Part shown: piece after piece, positions 9,425 to 18,756 of the stretch
Numbering within the stretch: the first letter of the stretch is position 1
Layout of the letters: each line of letters opens with the position of its first letter
Origin: Gammaproteobacteria bacterium
GTDB taxonomy: Bacteria > Pseudomonadota > Gammaproteobacteria > JASBUN01
Reading direction: 5' to 3'
NCBI GenBank assembly: GCA_030147845.1
Contig: JASBUN010000046.1
Location: 1-64,000 of the forward strand
DNA length: 64,000 nucleotides
The notes under the pieces: generated by a model
Told to the model about the DNA's origin: nothing
Databases searched by the model: none
What the model saw: only the letters and a program-made list of their open reading frames with translations
Position numbers and translations under genes: made by a program

Positions 9425-10825
9425 CTAGCGAGCACCCCTGCCCCAAAGTACCGCGTAGGCGGTTTGGAACAGGATGACGAGATCAAACATAAGACTGTAG
9501 TTCTTGATGTAGTACAGGTCGTATTGCAATTTTTCAACCGCGTCCTGGGACGACGCGCCGTATGGATAAGAGATTTGCGCCCAACCCGTAATACCGGGGT
9601 TTACTTTGTGCCGGAGATTATAGAATGGGATCTCCTCGACCAGTTGATGGACGAATTCCGGGCGTTCCGGACGCGGGCCGACGAAACTCATCTCGCCGCG
9701 CATCACATTGATTAGTTGGGGCAACTCGTCGACGCGAAATTTACGTATGATCTTGCCCACGCGGGTGATGCGGGGATCATCGCGCTCGGCCCATTTGGCC
9801 TTGCCGTCGGTTTCAGCATCAACGCGCATACTGCGAAATTTAAGCACATTGAACAGTGCGCCGTTGCGCCCCACCCGCGCTTGGCGATAGAAAATGGGCC
9901 CCTTAGCACGCGACTCCAACACGATTGCGGCGGCAGTGGCCAACATAACCGGCCACACCAAAGCCAGCAACACCAAGCTAATCGAAACGTCGAACGTCGC
10001 TTTGGTATAATTTTTAAGAATCGCTTTCGAAAAGCCGTCGCTAAATATCATGCTGCTGGGGTGCAGCGCATCAAGCTTGATTTTACGCGTCTGGCGTTCG
10101 AAAAAGGTCACGAGATCAAGGACCGCCATCCCGCGCATCTTGCATTCCAGTATGTCATCGACCGGAAAAGCCTTACGGCGGTCGTCGATTGCAATGACGA
10201 GTTCGTCTATTTGCAGGCTCTCGACCAACTGCAGCAGAGGCCGGCTTCGGTCCAATATTTTGCTGCTGGCAACAACATCGTGTTCACCGGTGACGTGGAA
10301 GTAACCGACTAGTGTAAAACCATGCCAATCGACCTTACGCCTAAGCATTTCCAGTTGACTGGCTTTCTTGCCTGTGCCGACCACAAGAATGCGCTTTCGC
10401 ATGCCCTCGTGATCGGCATAGTAAAAATGCGCCGCGCGCACCAGCATGACCGACGCCAACGCCACCACCAGCGCGTTGGCCAAAGCGCCGCGGCCAATGA
10501 ACAATTCCGGAACCAGATAGAACAGCACCGATAACATAATGATGCCGAAGGCAAAGGCCGCTGCGACGCGCAGAAAGATCGGCCACACCGAACTCACTCG
10601 CAGCTCTCTCCAGTACAGCCCCATCGCCGTCATCGCGCTAAGGATTACGAACGCGAAGAGGGCCGCCTTGAGAAACAATAGCTCCACTAGATCCTTGGAC
10701 GATCCACTGAACTCCAGCGCCCACAGTTCGACGCCCGCATAAACGGCACCGATCAGCAACAGCGCCTCAGCAACCCCCAAAATCAGCAACGAGCCGGGCA
10801 CATAATGTCGAAACAGACGAACCAT
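9425..10825 (-). CDS. EpsB-type polyprenyl-phosphate sugar transferase of the PEP-CTERM/XrtA system
   Basis: A membrane phosphoglycosyl transferase predicted to load the first sugar phosphate onto undecaprenyl phosphate for exopolysaccharide synthesis. The N-terminal half has four hydrophobic segments (for example SLLILGVAEALLLIGAVYAG) and a Rossmann-like region (RILVVGTGKKA). After a further membrane segment comes the catalytic sugar-transferase domain with KFRSMRVDAETDG, DELPQLINVMRGEMSFVGP and RPERPEF. The track opens at a GTG at 10879. I prefer the ATG at 10825 (MVRLFRHYVPGS) because members of this family begin with that block; no strong Shine-Dalgarno settles it. Its position next to prsK/prsR fits the XrtA association. 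Confidence 0.88.
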   Translation of the reverse strand: MVRLFRHYVPGSLLILGVAEALLLIGAVYAGVELWALEFSGSSKDLVELLFLKAALFAFVILSAMTAMGLYWRELRVSSVWPIFLRVAAAFAFGIIMLSVLFYLVPELFIGRGALANALVVALASVMLVRAAHFYYADHEGMRKRILVVGTGKKASQLEMLRRKVDWHGFTLVGYFHVTGEHDVVASSKILDRSRPLLQLVESLQIDELVIAIDDRRKAFPVDDILECKMRGMAVLDLVTFFERQTRKIKLDALHPSSMIFSDGFSKAILKNYTKATFDVSISLVLLALVWPVMLATAAAIVLESRAKGPIFYRQARVGRNGALFNVLKFRSMRVDAETDGKAKWAERDDPRITRVGKIIRKFRVDELPQLINVMRGEMSFVGPRPERPEFVHQLVEEIPFYNLRHKVNPGITGWAQISYPYGASSQDAVEKLQYDLYYIKNYSLMFDLVILFQTAYAVLWGRGAR

Positions 10826-11007
10826 GGTGGACCGAGGTCTTCTTTCTGTCTTTAGTTGTTGGTTAACGTCCTGTTGCACCGATTCTTAAATCGAATGCAC
10901 ATGACGGCCCCTCACCGCCTAACCGACAATGGTAGCGAAAACATCGCCTATCGCCAGATTACGATCGGGTGCAGCGTGGAATAATGCGCTCGGAACCGGC
11001 GCAATTC

Positions 11008-11487
11008 TCACAAATGCTCGTCGATACCACGCGCCTTCAGACCCCAGGCAAACATGGAAAGCAGCTTCCGGTTTGTACGCCGGCAACGGCTCACCAATGT
11101 TTCCATCATCTCCTTCAGCAGCGCGAAGCCAAGATCCGTGTTTTGTTCCAGAAACACCAGCAGATCTTTACCCGGGATGCGCGCCAGCAAACAATCGCTG
11201 ACCGCTATGACCGACGCCGATCTGGGTCCGCGGTCGAACAGGGCCAACTCACCGAACACCTCCCCGGCTTCCAACTCGAAGATTCCCGGCCGAATTCGGA
11301 GCTCGTGGTTTACTTCCATGTCAGCGACGATGCGTACGCGCCCGCGTAGGATCACGTAGATATCTTCGCCTTGATCACCTTCGGCGATAATTGTCTTATT
11401 GGCGGCAAAGTTCAGTCGATACCACGACTGACCTTCACGGAACCCCGGATGATTCATCAGCTGCTGGAACGGGTCGGTCACGCTCAA
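11008..11487 (-). CDS. Stand-alone cyclic-nucleotide-binding (CRP-like effector domain) protein
   Basis: A 159-residue protein consisting of one cNMP-binding domain: NKTIIAEGDQGEDIYVILRG, then the phosphate-binding cassette region GEVFGELALFDRGPRSASV, then a C-terminal helix. There is no helix-turn-helix, so it is not a CRP-type transcription factor by itself; it more likely acts through protein contacts. It lies 180 bp upstream of the sugar transferase on the same strand and may regulate polysaccharide output, which is inference. The track start is a TTG with GGAAGGG 4 nt upstream. A GTG two codons inside (11481) has the same Shine-Dalgarno at 10 nt, so the exact start is open. Confidence 0.82.
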   Translation of the reverse strand: MSVTDPFQQLMNHPGFREGQSWYRLNFAANKTIIAEGDQGEDIYVILRGRVRIVADMEVNHELRIRPGIFELEAGEVFGELALFDRGPRSASVIAVSDCLLARIPGKDLLVFLEQNTDLGFALLKEMMETLVSRCRRTNRKLLSMFAWGLKARGIDEHL

Positions 11488-11825
11488 GTCACCCTTCCAA
11501 AATATGCCTTACTCCCCCCATCAGTATAGAGATTTCGACCGCGACTACCAAATATTGATACTGACTATCGGCCGCACGGGGCTTTGCGCCGCTCAAGCGC
11601 GCCCGCGGTAGTGCCGATAACCCCGCTTGGCGTTGGCGCCGCAACCGGTGCCGTTGCGCGGCGCACGGTATATCGGCTACCACGCTTACGCCGGTAGCCT
11701 GAGAAAGCCGCTCAGGCTACAATTTGGCGGATTTTGCCGGGCCAGAGCACGCCATATTCAACCAGGTACACAGAACCGGGCAAGCATTTCAATCACAGTA
11801 GCGCGCCGAGCGCCAGGAGTCAGGT
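11488..11825. other. 338-bp divergent intergenic region between the cNMP-binding gene and tviB
   Basis: No ORF here has a credible ribosome-binding site or family resemblance. The region must hold the promoters of both divergent genes. The only clear structure is a perfect 10-bp inverted repeat at 11694-11720. I could not find a confident -35/-10 pair. Confidence 0.5.
11694..11720. promoter_or_regulatory. Perfect 10-bp inverted repeat upstream of tviB
   Basis: GTAGCCTGAG, a 7-nt spacer and CTCAGGCTAC form a perfect palindrome ending about 105 bp before the tviB ATG. It could be an operator or an RNA hairpin. The sequence after it (AATTTGGCGGATTTT) is a poor U tract, so a terminator is less likely. 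Confidence 0.45.
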
Positions 11826-13103
11826 ATGCAAACGTTGGAGCAGTGCAAGATCGGAATTATCGGGCTCGGCTACGTCGGCCTCCCTCTGGCGGTCGAATTC
11901 GGCAAAAAATATCCGACCGTCGGATTTGACATTAATTCTGCGCGCATCACGGAGTTGCGTGCCGGCAAAGACAGCACGCTAGAGGTGGAACCCGAATTGC
12001 TTAGGGAAGCGACGCTGCTGACCTGTTCCGATTCCATTGACACCTTGCGCACTTGCAACACCTACGTGGTGACGGTCCCCACGCCCATCGATCAGAGTAA
12101 ACGGCCGGATCTGAAACCCTTGGAGTCCGCCAGCCACACGGTCGGGCAGGTCCTGCACCATGGCGACGTGGTGATCTTCGAATCGACCGTGTACCCGGGC
12201 GCTACCGAAGAGGTATGTGTACCGATCATGGAGAAAATCTCGGGGATGACCTTCAACCGTGACTTCTTCGTCGGTTATAGCCCCGAACGAATTAATCCCG
12301 GTGACAAAGAACACCGTGTGACCAGCATCCTAAAAGTGACTTCCGGCTCTACACCGGAAATCGCCCAGTACGTTGACGATTTATATCGCAGCGTCATTGT
12401 CGCCGGTACGCATAAGGCCAGCAGCATCCGCGTCGCCGAAGCGGCCAAGGTCATCGAGAACACTCAACGCGATCTAAACATTGCGCTGGTGAACGAACTA
12501 TCAGTGATTTTCAATCGATTGGGCATCGACACGCTGGAGGTTTTGGAAGCCGCCGGCACGAAATGGAATTTTCTGCCATTCCGGCCAGGACTGGTCGGCG
12601 GCCACTGCATCAGTGTCGACCCTTACTATCTCACTCATAAGGCGCAGGAAATAGGCTACCACCCGGAAGTCATCTTGGCTGGGCGGCGCATCAACGACTC
12701 CATGGGCGCTTATGTCACCGAGCGCGTTGTCAAAATGATGACCCGCCGGCGCATACATGTAGTCGGTGCGGATATTTTGGTATTAGGCTTGGCGTTCAAG
12801 GAGAACTGCCCCGATCTACGCAATACACGCGTAATCGATATCATACAGGAATTGCAGAGCTATCACGCCAACGTGCACATCTACGATCCGTGGGCAAATC
12901 CAGACGAGGCGCGGCACGAATATGGTGTCGAACTGATCTCGGAGCCGGCAATGGCGAGTTATGATGCCATTATCCTAGCGGTCGGCCACCGCGAGTTTCG
13001 TAATATGGGCGCCAAGCACATTCACGCACTCGGAAAGCCTGAGCATGTACTATTCGACGTCAAGTACGTACTCGAAAAATCCGAAGTGGATGAACGTCTG
13101 TAG
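11826..13103 (+). CDS. tviB: UDP-N-acetylglucosamine/galactosamine C-6 dehydrogenase (TviB/WbpO type)
   Basis: A 425-residue NAD-dependent sugar-nucleotide dehydrogenase that oxidises C6 of a UDP-HexNAc to a uronic acid, a precursor for acidic surface polysaccharide. The N-terminal Rossmann fold begins [16 protein letters not shown]. The central helix region is [20 protein letters not shown], and the catalytic cysteine lies in [12 protein letters not shown]. The C-terminal UDP-binding domain ends [18 protein letters not shown]. The [14 protein letters not shown] block and the C terminus resemble Vi-antigen TviB more than UDP-glucose dehydrogenase. The start is secure: AGGAGTCAGGT precedes the ATG. 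It is divergent from the Prs block and probably belongs to the same exopolysaccharide function. Confidence 0.93.
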   Translation: MQTLEQCKIGIIGLGYVGLPLAVEFGKKYPTVGFDINSARITELRAGKDSTLEVEPELLREATLLTCSDSIDTLRTCNTYVVTVPTPIDQSKRPDLKPLESASHTVGQVLHHGDVVIFESTVYPGATEEVCVPIMEKISGMTFNRDFFVGYSPERINPGDKEHRVTSILKVTSGSTPEIAQYVDDLYRSVIVAGTHKASSIRVAEAAKVIENTQRDLNIALVNELSVIFNRLGIDTLEVLEAAGTKWNFLPFRPGLVGGHCISVDPYYLTHKAQEIGYHPEVILAGRRINDSMGAYVTERVVKMMTRRRIHVVGADILVLGLAFKENCPDLRNTRVIDIIQELQSYHANVHIYDPWANPDEARHEYGVELISEPAMASYDAIILAVGHREFRNMGAKHIHALGKPEHVLFDVKYVLEKSEVDERL

Positions 13104-13120
13104 TCCGACGCCGTACGGCG

Positions 13121-13828
13121 TCACTCGAGCGCGGTCGACAACCACTCGTCCAACAGACGTGAGGCGGCAGCGGCCAGCGCCGGCGACCACCGGCGCGTGT
13201 CATCACGTAACTGTTCAACCGAAACCGCCGGGGTCGCCGCAATCTCAACGGCGTGCCCGACGAACCAACGCTCGAGTCCCAGCGCGCTGACCTCGGCGTG
13301 GAACTGCAGTGCCAACGCCTTAGTCCCGTAGCGGAAAGCTTGATGAGGATAATGACGAGTGGACGCCAGACCTTCGGCACCCTCCGGCATATCGAAGGTA
13401 TCTCCGTGCCAATGCAACACGGCGCCGTCACCAGCAGCCAAATGGCGTAGCGGCGAGACGTGCCCGCTGGCGGTGAGGTCGATCGGCCCCCAGCCAATTT
13501 CTTTGTCGCCGCCGGCGTAAACGCGGGCGCCAAGCGCGCGCGCCATAAGCTGGCAGCCCAGGCAGATACCGAGTACCGGCGCCTGCGCCGCGAGCCGCTG
13601 CTCGATCAGCACTAATTCCTTGGTTAAAAATGGGTATTGGCGTTCTTCGTAGACGCCGATCGGGCCACCGAGTATGACCAAAAGGTCGGCGTTTCTGAAT
13701 GCGGGAAGGTCCAGCCGATCGATAGTCGCATCAACGTAGCGGATGTCGTAACCGTTGCGCCTCAGCCCGTCTTCGAAGGTACCGAGATCTTCAAAAGCCA
13801 CGTGCCGGATTGCCACCGCTTGCTTCAT
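13121..13828 (-). CDS. Class I glutamine amidotransferase-like protein (GMP synthase-like GATase)
   Basis: A single-domain, 235-residue cytoplasmic amidotransferase. The nucleophile elbow GICLGCQLMARALGA and the later FHAEVS triad region supply the Cys and the His-Glu of a class I GATase; the oxyanion-strand block is LLVILGGPIGVYEE. There is no synthetase domain, so it is not GuaA. Such stand-alone proteins are often annotated as glutamine amidotransferases with unknown acceptor; some act as gamma-glutamyl hydrolases. GAGGCAGGCACA precedes the ATG. It converges with tviB after a 17-bp gap, and a family-A repeat lies upstream. Confidence 0.87.
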   Translation of the reverse strand: MKQAVAIRHVAFEDLGTFEDGLRRNGYDIRYVDATIDRLDLPAFRNADLLVILGGPIGVYEERQYPFLTKELVLIEQRLAAQAPVLGICLGCQLMARALGARVYAGGDKEIGWGPIDLTASGHVSPLRHLAAGDGAVLHWHGDTFDMPEGAEGLASTRHYPHQAFRYGTKALALQFHAEVSALGLERWFVGHAVEIAATPAVSVEQLRDDTRRWSPALAAAASRLLDEWLSTALE

Positions 13829-13865
13829 TGTGCCTGCCTCGAGGTCACCGCGAACAATCTAGGCG

Positions 13866-14026
13866 TGTGGCGGACCTAGGCGGTCGTAACGAGGGAAAGC
13901 GAGTTTGCGGCGAAAGCTTCGATCGCTCAAGGGTTACAACCGTCGCTATTGGACGAGAAGGATCGGCTATTTCGGCCAAAATGTCTTTTCCGCGGTAGAT
14001 CAGCGCTAAGCGCGACAGTCTCCTAG
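13866..14026. repeat. Family-A intergenic repeat, copy A3 (supplies the TetR stop codon)
   Basis: The left end is GGCGGACCTAGGCGGTCGTA, the core is AACGAGGGAAAGCGAGTTTG, and the right end is CGCTAAGCGCGACAGTCTCC followed by TAGG. This copy is longer than the others (about 160 bp), with extra sequence around 13920-13960. The TAG of the neighbouring TetR gene lies within the right terminus. Confidence 0.7.
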
Positions 14027-14667
14027 GCGCGGGCCGAACGCGGTGCTGTCCACCCGTGCAGGAATGTTTCCAATACAATATCGGATTGCTCGACCGTAGA
14101 ACAGCGTTGACCACGAAGAATCGAACAGAAAGCCAAGCCCTGAAGGGCGCCGACCAACACGTGGGCCGCTGCACGTGGATCGAGATCGGTCCGCAACATG
14201 CCGTCTGCCTGCCCGGCCTCGATTTGGCGCCCCACCACTCCCCGATAATAGCTCGTTAACCCATTTACGCGTTCGCGTAACTCGTCATCGGCAGACTGTA
14301 ACTCTTCGGAAAACAGCAGCCGTGCAACGCCGGGTTGGCTGTCGATGAAATCCAGATAAAAACGTATCGTTGCGCGCAACCGCTCACCGGGTGGCAATCG
14401 CTCCAGCGCTAAATCCTGCAGGTTATCTTCCATCCGCGTCCGCAGTGCATCCACCAATGCCATCAACACCTGACTTTTGTTACCAAAATGCAGAAACAAG
14501 GTCGGCTGGGCGATGCCCACCGCGCGCGCCAACGACCGGGTGGTCAATTTATCCAGACCCTGATGGCGGATAATTTCCATGGCCGCCTTGACGATGTCCT
14601 GACGGCGGACTTCCGCAGATTTACGCCGGCGAGGTGTGTTTGCATGTGATACGTTTTGCGTTTCCAC
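14023..14667 (-). CDS. TetR/AcrR-family transcriptional regulator
   Basis: A 214-residue regulator. The N-terminal helix-turn-helix is VRRQDIVKAAMEIIRHQG followed by LTTRSLARAVGIAQPTLFLH, a textbook TetR DNA-binding domain. The C-terminal domain (RATIRFYLDFIDSQPGVARLL onward) would bind an unidentified ligand. The track gives 272 aa; I use the GTG at 14667 (VETQNVSHANTPRRRK), which has GGAG 6 nt upstream. The target is unknown; no transporter or enzyme gene is adjacent on the divergent side. The stop codon TAG falls inside the family-A repeat terminus, so the last residues (PRSARA) may have been altered by repeat insertion. Confidence 0.88.
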   Translation of the reverse strand: METQNVSHANTPRRRKSAEVRRQDIVKAAMEIIRHQGLDKLTTRSLARAVGIAQPTLFLHFGNKSQVLMALVDALRTRMEDNLQDLALERLPPGERLRATIRFYLDFIDSQPGVARLLFSEELQSADDELRERVNGLTSYYRGVVGRQIEAGQADGMLRTDLDPRAAAHVLVGALQGLAFCSILRGQRCSTVEQSDIVLETFLHGWTAPRSARA

Positions 14668-15046
14668 GGCACGCTCCAGAATTAAGTCAACTTGCGACAG
14701 CACAGGTACTGCCTCAGCGCCATCGCAACAGTGTTCAACCAGAGGCAGGCTCCAGGCCAATCCAATCGCGCGAAAAACCAACGGTATACAGAGTTTAGCC
14801 GCTACGATGAGTGTTGGCTTCGCAAATCCACGTCTGTCCACGAATGTTTACGATTGAGCGCGTCTACGTAGGCTGGGCGCCGCCGTGCGCGAGCTTGGCC
14901 GGCTTATCGCGGCTACGGATGCGGCCGGACACGAATTTTCCGAGCAGATTCGAACTACTCGAAACGATATGCGATCAAATGATCACTTAATTTATTGGTG
15001 TTCGTACCGGGTGCTAAACGCTCGCGGGACACCGGCCCATCAATGC

Positions 15047-15178
15047 GCACGGATGAATCCGTGCCTACACAAGATAGGCTGCGGTATTCGGACACTTTCA
15101 AATGTCCCGTCGATTTTGTAGGCACGGCTTCAGCCGTGCATGCATCCGCCTCCTCCCACCGACCGGCACGGATGAATC
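15047..15178. repeat. Family-C direct repeat, copy C1
   Basis: A 132-bp unit that recurs 259 bp to the right with only a few mismatches. It contains two perfect 8-bp-arm palindromes, GCACGGATGAATCCGTGC and GCACGGCTTCAGCCGTGC, each flanked by a CCTAC or GTAGG tract. Confidence 0.9.
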
Positions 15179-15305
15179 TAACTTTGCGGACTTGGCGGCT
15201 TGGCGAGAGATTAAGGTTCGGCCGCCACAAATGATGATGCTCTCGCAGAGGCGCAGAGCTCGCCGAGGTGAATGAAGCTACCTCGTGTGGTGATCTCTGA
15301 ATTAC

Positions 15306-15437
15306 GCACGGATGAATCCGTGCCTACACAAGATAGGCTGCGGTATTCGGACGCTTTCAAATGTCCCGTCGATTTTGTAGGCACGGCTTCAGCCGTGCAT
15401 GCATCCGCCTCCTCCCACCGACCGGCTCGGATGAATC
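15306..15437. repeat. Family-C direct repeat, copy C2
   Basis: This is the second copy of the 132-bp unit, same orientation as C1. The visible differences are ACGCTTTC for ACACTTTC and GGCTCGG for GGCACGG. A degraded partial third unit may follow (ATGAATCCGTGTCTACACAA at 15431-15450). Confidence 0.9.
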
Positions 15438-15532
15438 CGTGTCTACACAAGATAGAGGGAGCCCGTCGATCGATAACGGTAGGATGAGTCTGTGCCGACG
15501 CGATACATTTGTAAGGACGCTAAACCGCGCGA

Positions 15533-15862
15533 CTAGCGTCGTCCGCAAATCAATTCGTCGAACTGTCGTATGAGGCGCAAAAGCGCACTGGTATCTGCGT
15601 CCAGATCGGCCAATACTTCCTCCGCCAGGGGATAGATATCACTAACCGCAGGCAGCGCTTCGCCGCGCTCCAGCATCGACTTAATGCGCGGCAGGAAAAT
15701 CCACTGTAACCATTGCGGCAACGTCAGGGTATCAATACAAAACGGTTCTGGACTCTGCAACGCTTGTGCCGACGGTGCGGCGGACTCCCACAGATCTATG
15801 CGCCGCATCTCAATTTCCAGGGCCATGAGTAGGTCGGCGAGCCGATACTCGAACGTGCTCAA
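15533..15862 (-). CDS. yqcC: YqcC-family protein (DUF446)
   Basis: A small soluble protein of 109 residues matching the YqcC family: FEYRLADLLMALEIEMRR at the N terminus, the conserved core PFCIDTLTLPQWLQWIFLPR, then LPAVSDIYPLAEE. The family function is not established; in enterobacteria the gene sits next to the tRNA pseudouridine-65 synthase gene truC, which is not seen here. The track starts at 15892. I prefer the TTG at 15862 because GGAGGAATAAA lies directly upstream and the length then equals the family norm. It lies 56 bp upstream of the der stop on the same strand. Confidence 0.85.
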   Translation of the reverse strand: MSTFEYRLADLLMALEIEMRRIDLWESAAPSAQALQSPEPFCIDTLTLPQWLQWIFLPRIKSMLERGEALPAVSDIYPLAEEVLADLDADTSALLRLIRQFDELICGRR

Positions 15863-15918
15863 TTTATTCCTCCGTGGGACAGTTCCCGGCATACCACAAT
15901 GCCGATATCGTACGAGCG

Positions 15919-17319
15919 CTAACGCTTTTTATTTTTGACGTGTTTGATGAGTCGTTTTTTGCGTGCAATCTGGCGGTGCGTAAGCACATTTCGCTTACCC
16001 GCAAACGGATTGCTCCCGCCTTTGAACTCCACCCGTACCGGCGTGCCGGACAGCTTCAACGCGGCGCGAAAACTGTTGATCAGATAACGTCGATATGCAT
16101 CGGGAACGTCCTTAGTTTGATTGCCGTGCACAACGATAATGGGCGGATTGCGCCCACCTTGGTGCGCATAGCGCAGTTTGATACGACGTCCGCGCACCAA
16201 CGGCGGCGCGTGCGCCGTCACTGCCTGCTCGAGGATCTGCGTAAGTCGCGGTGTCGGCAGATCACGGCAGGCCGATGCATAGGCGCGATCGACTGCTTCC
16301 AATAGATGACCGATTCCTGTGCCATGCAACGCAGAGATGAAATGCTGCTCGGCGAAATCCAGAAACGTCAACTTCAGCTCCAGTCCGCGGCGAACGGAAT
16401 CACGCTCATGCGTACTGAGGCCGTCCCACTTGTTCACCGCCAGTATCAAAGCGCGCCCGCGCTCCAACACATAACCGAGAATGGTCGCGTCCTGCTCCGA
16501 CACACCTTCGTGGGCGTCCAGCACCATGATCACCACATTGGCCGCTTCGATCGCCTGCATGGCCTTGATGACACTGAATTTCTCCACCACATCATGCACA
16601 CGGGTACGACGGCGCACGCCGGCGGTGTCGATCAGCGTGTAGCTTTGCCCATGGTGTTCAAACGGAATGAAGACACTATCACGAGTCGTACCGGGGAGAT
16701 CGAAGGCCAGCATTCGTTCTTCACCGAGCAAGCGGTTGACCAGGGTCGACTTACCAACATTAGGGCGGCCAATTACCGCCACCTGTACGCCCGGAGGTAT
16801 TTGGTCGTCGCCAACGTCGTTACCCGCCGCGCTAAAATCACCAAGCACACGCTCCATCAACTCGGCCACACCGCGACCGTGCGCCGCCGCAATCGCCGCC
16901 GGAGCGCCGAGGCCCAGACGGTGAAAGTCGGCCAACACCGTGTCTACAGCAATACCGTCGATTTTGTTGACGACTAAATACAGCGGCTTGCCGCGCCGGC
17001 GCAGCCGCGCGCCGATATCCTGATCAATGGACGTCAATCCATCGCGGGCGTCGACCAAAAACAGGATGACGTCTGCTTCGTCCACCGCAAGTTGTGTCTG
17101 GCGCGCCATCAACGCATCGATCCCGGTTTCGTCACCGCTCAGACCGCCGGTATCGACGACCAGGCAGGGCACGTCGCCGATTTTACCGCGACCGTATTTT
17201 CGGTCACGGGTCAAACCGGGCCGATCGGCAACCAATGCATCACGGCTACGCGTGAGGAAATTGAACAGTGTGGATTTGCCGACATTGGGTCGGCCCACTA
17301 ATGCGATGACGGGAAGCAT
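15919..17319 (-). CDS. der: Ribosome-associated GTPase Der (EngA)
   Basis: A double-domain GTPase of 466 residues needed for 50S ribosomal subunit maturation. GTPase domain 1 has G1 [12 protein letters not shown] and G3 VDTGG; domain 2 has [17 protein letters not shown] and NKWD. A C-terminal KH-like domain follows ([18 protein letters not shown]) with a basic tail ending [13 protein letters not shown]. Length and order are standard. It is the last gene of the conserved rodZ-ispG-hisS-yfgM-bamB-der series, separated from bamB by a 273-bp gap containing a family-B repeat. No strong Shine-Dalgarno precedes the ATG. Confidence 0.97.
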   Translation of the reverse strand: MLPVIALVGRPNVGKSTLFNFLTRSRDALVADRPGLTRDRKYGRGKIGDVPCLVVDTGGLSGDETGIDALMARQTQLAVDEADVILFLVDARDGLTSIDQDIGARLRRRGKPLYLVVNKIDGIAVDTVLADFHRLGLGAPAAIAAAHGRGVAELMERVLGDFSAAGNDVGDDQIPPGVQVAVIGRPNVGKSTLVNRLLGEERMLAFDLPGTTRDSVFIPFEHHGQSYTLIDTAGVRRRTRVHDVVEKFSVIKAMQAIEAANVVIMVLDAHEGVSEQDATILGYVLERGRALILAVNKWDGLSTHERDSVRRGLELKLTFLDFAEQHFISALHGTGIGHLLEAVDRAYASACRDLPTPRLTQILEQAVTAHAPPLVRGRRIKLRYAHQGGRNPPIIVVHGNQTKDVPDAYRRYLINSFRAALKLSGTPVRVEFKGGSNPFAGKRNVLTHRQIARKKRLIKHVKNKKR

Positions 17320-17410
17320 GGGTAGTGTCTGTGGTCGAGAACTCGGTTTACGCTATTCGATACTACATTGAATCGCAGTTTCGAACAGCGCCTGCGGCAA
17401 CGTCTGGAAA

Positions 17411-17550
17411 GTGGTTGAAAAACCCTTGGGCGGCACGCTATGCGGCGTCGGAAAACGGCTCAAAAGCTCATTTACCGGCGTGGAAACTGTCTTGTCTCGC
17501 CGTTCTCCGCCTGCTCTGCCATCCATCGGAGATTTTTTCAACCATCTGCC
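17411..17550. repeat. Family-B intergenic repeat, copy B1
   Basis: The left terminus is GTGGTTGAAAAACCC and the right terminus is GATTTTTTCAACCATCTGCC. The interior blocks TATGCGGCGTCGGAAAACGG, CTCATTTACC and CGCCGTTCTCCGCCTGCTCT match copies B2 and B3. It lies between der and bamB. Confidence 0.8.
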
Positions 17551-17592
17551 AGCCCGATTTGCGACCAGATAACGGCGAGAAAAACGTTCACA

Positions 17593-18756
17593 TTACTTCG
17601 GCGCAACAACTCGAAACGCCGCTAATTCTCCGCTTTCACCGAATGTCAGTAAGGTACTACCGGCCACGACCGGCGCCGATGCGAAGCCCTTTTTGTCGCC
17701 GCGTGCGCGCGCCATGATGTGCCCATCATCGATCGATAACCAATGGAGATAGCCCTCGAAGTCGCCTACCACCACGGCGTTACCCATCACCGTCGGCGCG
17801 GTCAGACCGCGCCACTCCAGCTTATCCTGTTTCCAGAACGATGCTCCGGTACGACGGTCCAACGCCCATACGCGGCCGTGCTCATCGGTTACGTACAAGC
17901 GCGTGGCGTCTGTCGACAGCCCCGAGTACGAAGACATGTCGCGAGACCAAAGCAGACGTCCGCCATCGAGCGTCAGCGCCGACACCCGGCCTTGGTAACT
18001 CACCACGTAAACAACGCCGTCGCTCACAACCGGATTACCGTCGATGTCCACCAGTCGCTCCAATTCGGAACGCCCGTGCGGAATAGCAATGGTCTCATCC
18101 CACAGTAGCTTACCGTCATTCAGTGATAACGCTACAAGGTGACCATTGTCGAAACCCGCCACTACCATACCGTTGGCGATCACGGGGGAACTGGTGCCAC
18201 GCAGCGTGAGCACGGGTACGCCACGATCATAGGTCCACAGATGCTTGCCGTCTTTAGCGCTCAACCCAGCCAGCCGGCCATCAACGGTGCGCACGACCAC
18301 TACACCATCGGCCGCTTGCGGCACCGACAGCACCTCACTCGACACCTGCGCTTGCCATGCCTGACTGCCGTCCTTGGCGTGCATTGCCAACACGCGCGCG
18401 TCACTGGTGCCTACCAAAACAAGACCATCGCCGAAACCAGGGCCGGCCGATATCGGCGCCTTGGTGTCGATGTCCCAAATCTTATCGCCACTGTCTATCT
18501 TGACCGCGCGAATTTCGCCCTTGCGATCAGCCGCGAATACCTTGTCACCCGATACCGCCGGCGTTAGACGTAACTCCCGCTCGGCGCTGCCGGCGCCTAA
18601 ATCAACCGACCAAACTTGCTCGACCTTAAATTGCGCTTTGATCGGCGTCAGCGGCGTAGGCGGCTCGGAGTTGTCCGTACCGCCGAAGTAACTGGTCAGC
18701 CAGCTACAACCACCCAGCGTGCTGAGCAAAAGAAGCAGTACAATCCGGCGCATCAT
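17593..18756 (-). CDS. bamB: Outer membrane assembly lipoprotein BamB
   Basis: A periplasm-facing lipoprotein of the BAM complex (387 residues), which helps insert beta-barrel proteins into the outer membrane. The N terminus MMRRIVLLLLLSTLGGC is a lipoprotein signal with a clear lipobox. The body has PQQ-type beta-propeller repeats with recurring (L/A)-(S/D)-x-(K/D)-G-x-x-(L/V)-W signatures (AKDGSQAWQ, AKDGKHLWTY, LNDGKLLWDE, LDGGRLLWSR). The ATG overlaps the yfgM stop by 4 nt (ATGA), so translation is coupled. The neighbours match the enterobacterial order. Confidence 0.97.
   Translation of the reverse strand: MMRRIVLLLLLSTLGGCSWLTSYFGGTDNSEPPTPLTPIKAQFKVEQVWSVDLGAGSAERELRLTPAVSGDKVFAADRKGEIRAVKIDSGDKIWDIDTKAPISAGPGFGDGLVLVGTSDARVLAMHAKDGSQAWQAQVSSEVLSVPQAADGVVVVRTVDGRLAGLSAKDGKHLWTYDRGVPVLTLRGTSSPVIANGMVVAGFDNGHLVALSLNDGKLLWDETIAIPHGRSELERLVDIDGNPVVSDGVVYVVSYQGRVSALTLDGGRLLWSRDMSSYSGLSTDATRLYVTDEHGRVWALDRRTGASFWKQDKLEWRGLTAPTVMGNAVVVGDFEGYLHWLSIDDGHIMARARGDKKGFASAPVVAGSTLLTFGESGELAAFRVVAPK

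Larger units (their letters stand above)
14668..15532. other. 865-bp gene-free stretch upstream of the TetR gene, filled by repeats
   Basis: No supported gene lies here. The ORFs listed by the track on both strands (for example those containing WEEADACTAEAVPTKSTG) are translations of the two family-C direct repeats. The left part (14842-15046) is unique sequence in which I recognise nothing. It includes the AT-rich stretch GATCAAATGATCACTTAATT. The TetR promoter should lie near its left end. Confidence 0.6.

Noticed and set aside
15047-15450. CRISPR array
   Set aside because: There are only two long units, with no regular short repeats and spacers and no cas genes in the window.
14955-15487. 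Apparent protein repeat WEEADACTAEAVPTKSTG in ORFs on both strands
   Set aside because: It is the translation of the two family-C DNA repeats; there is no consistent start or ribosome-binding site and the DNA is palindromic.
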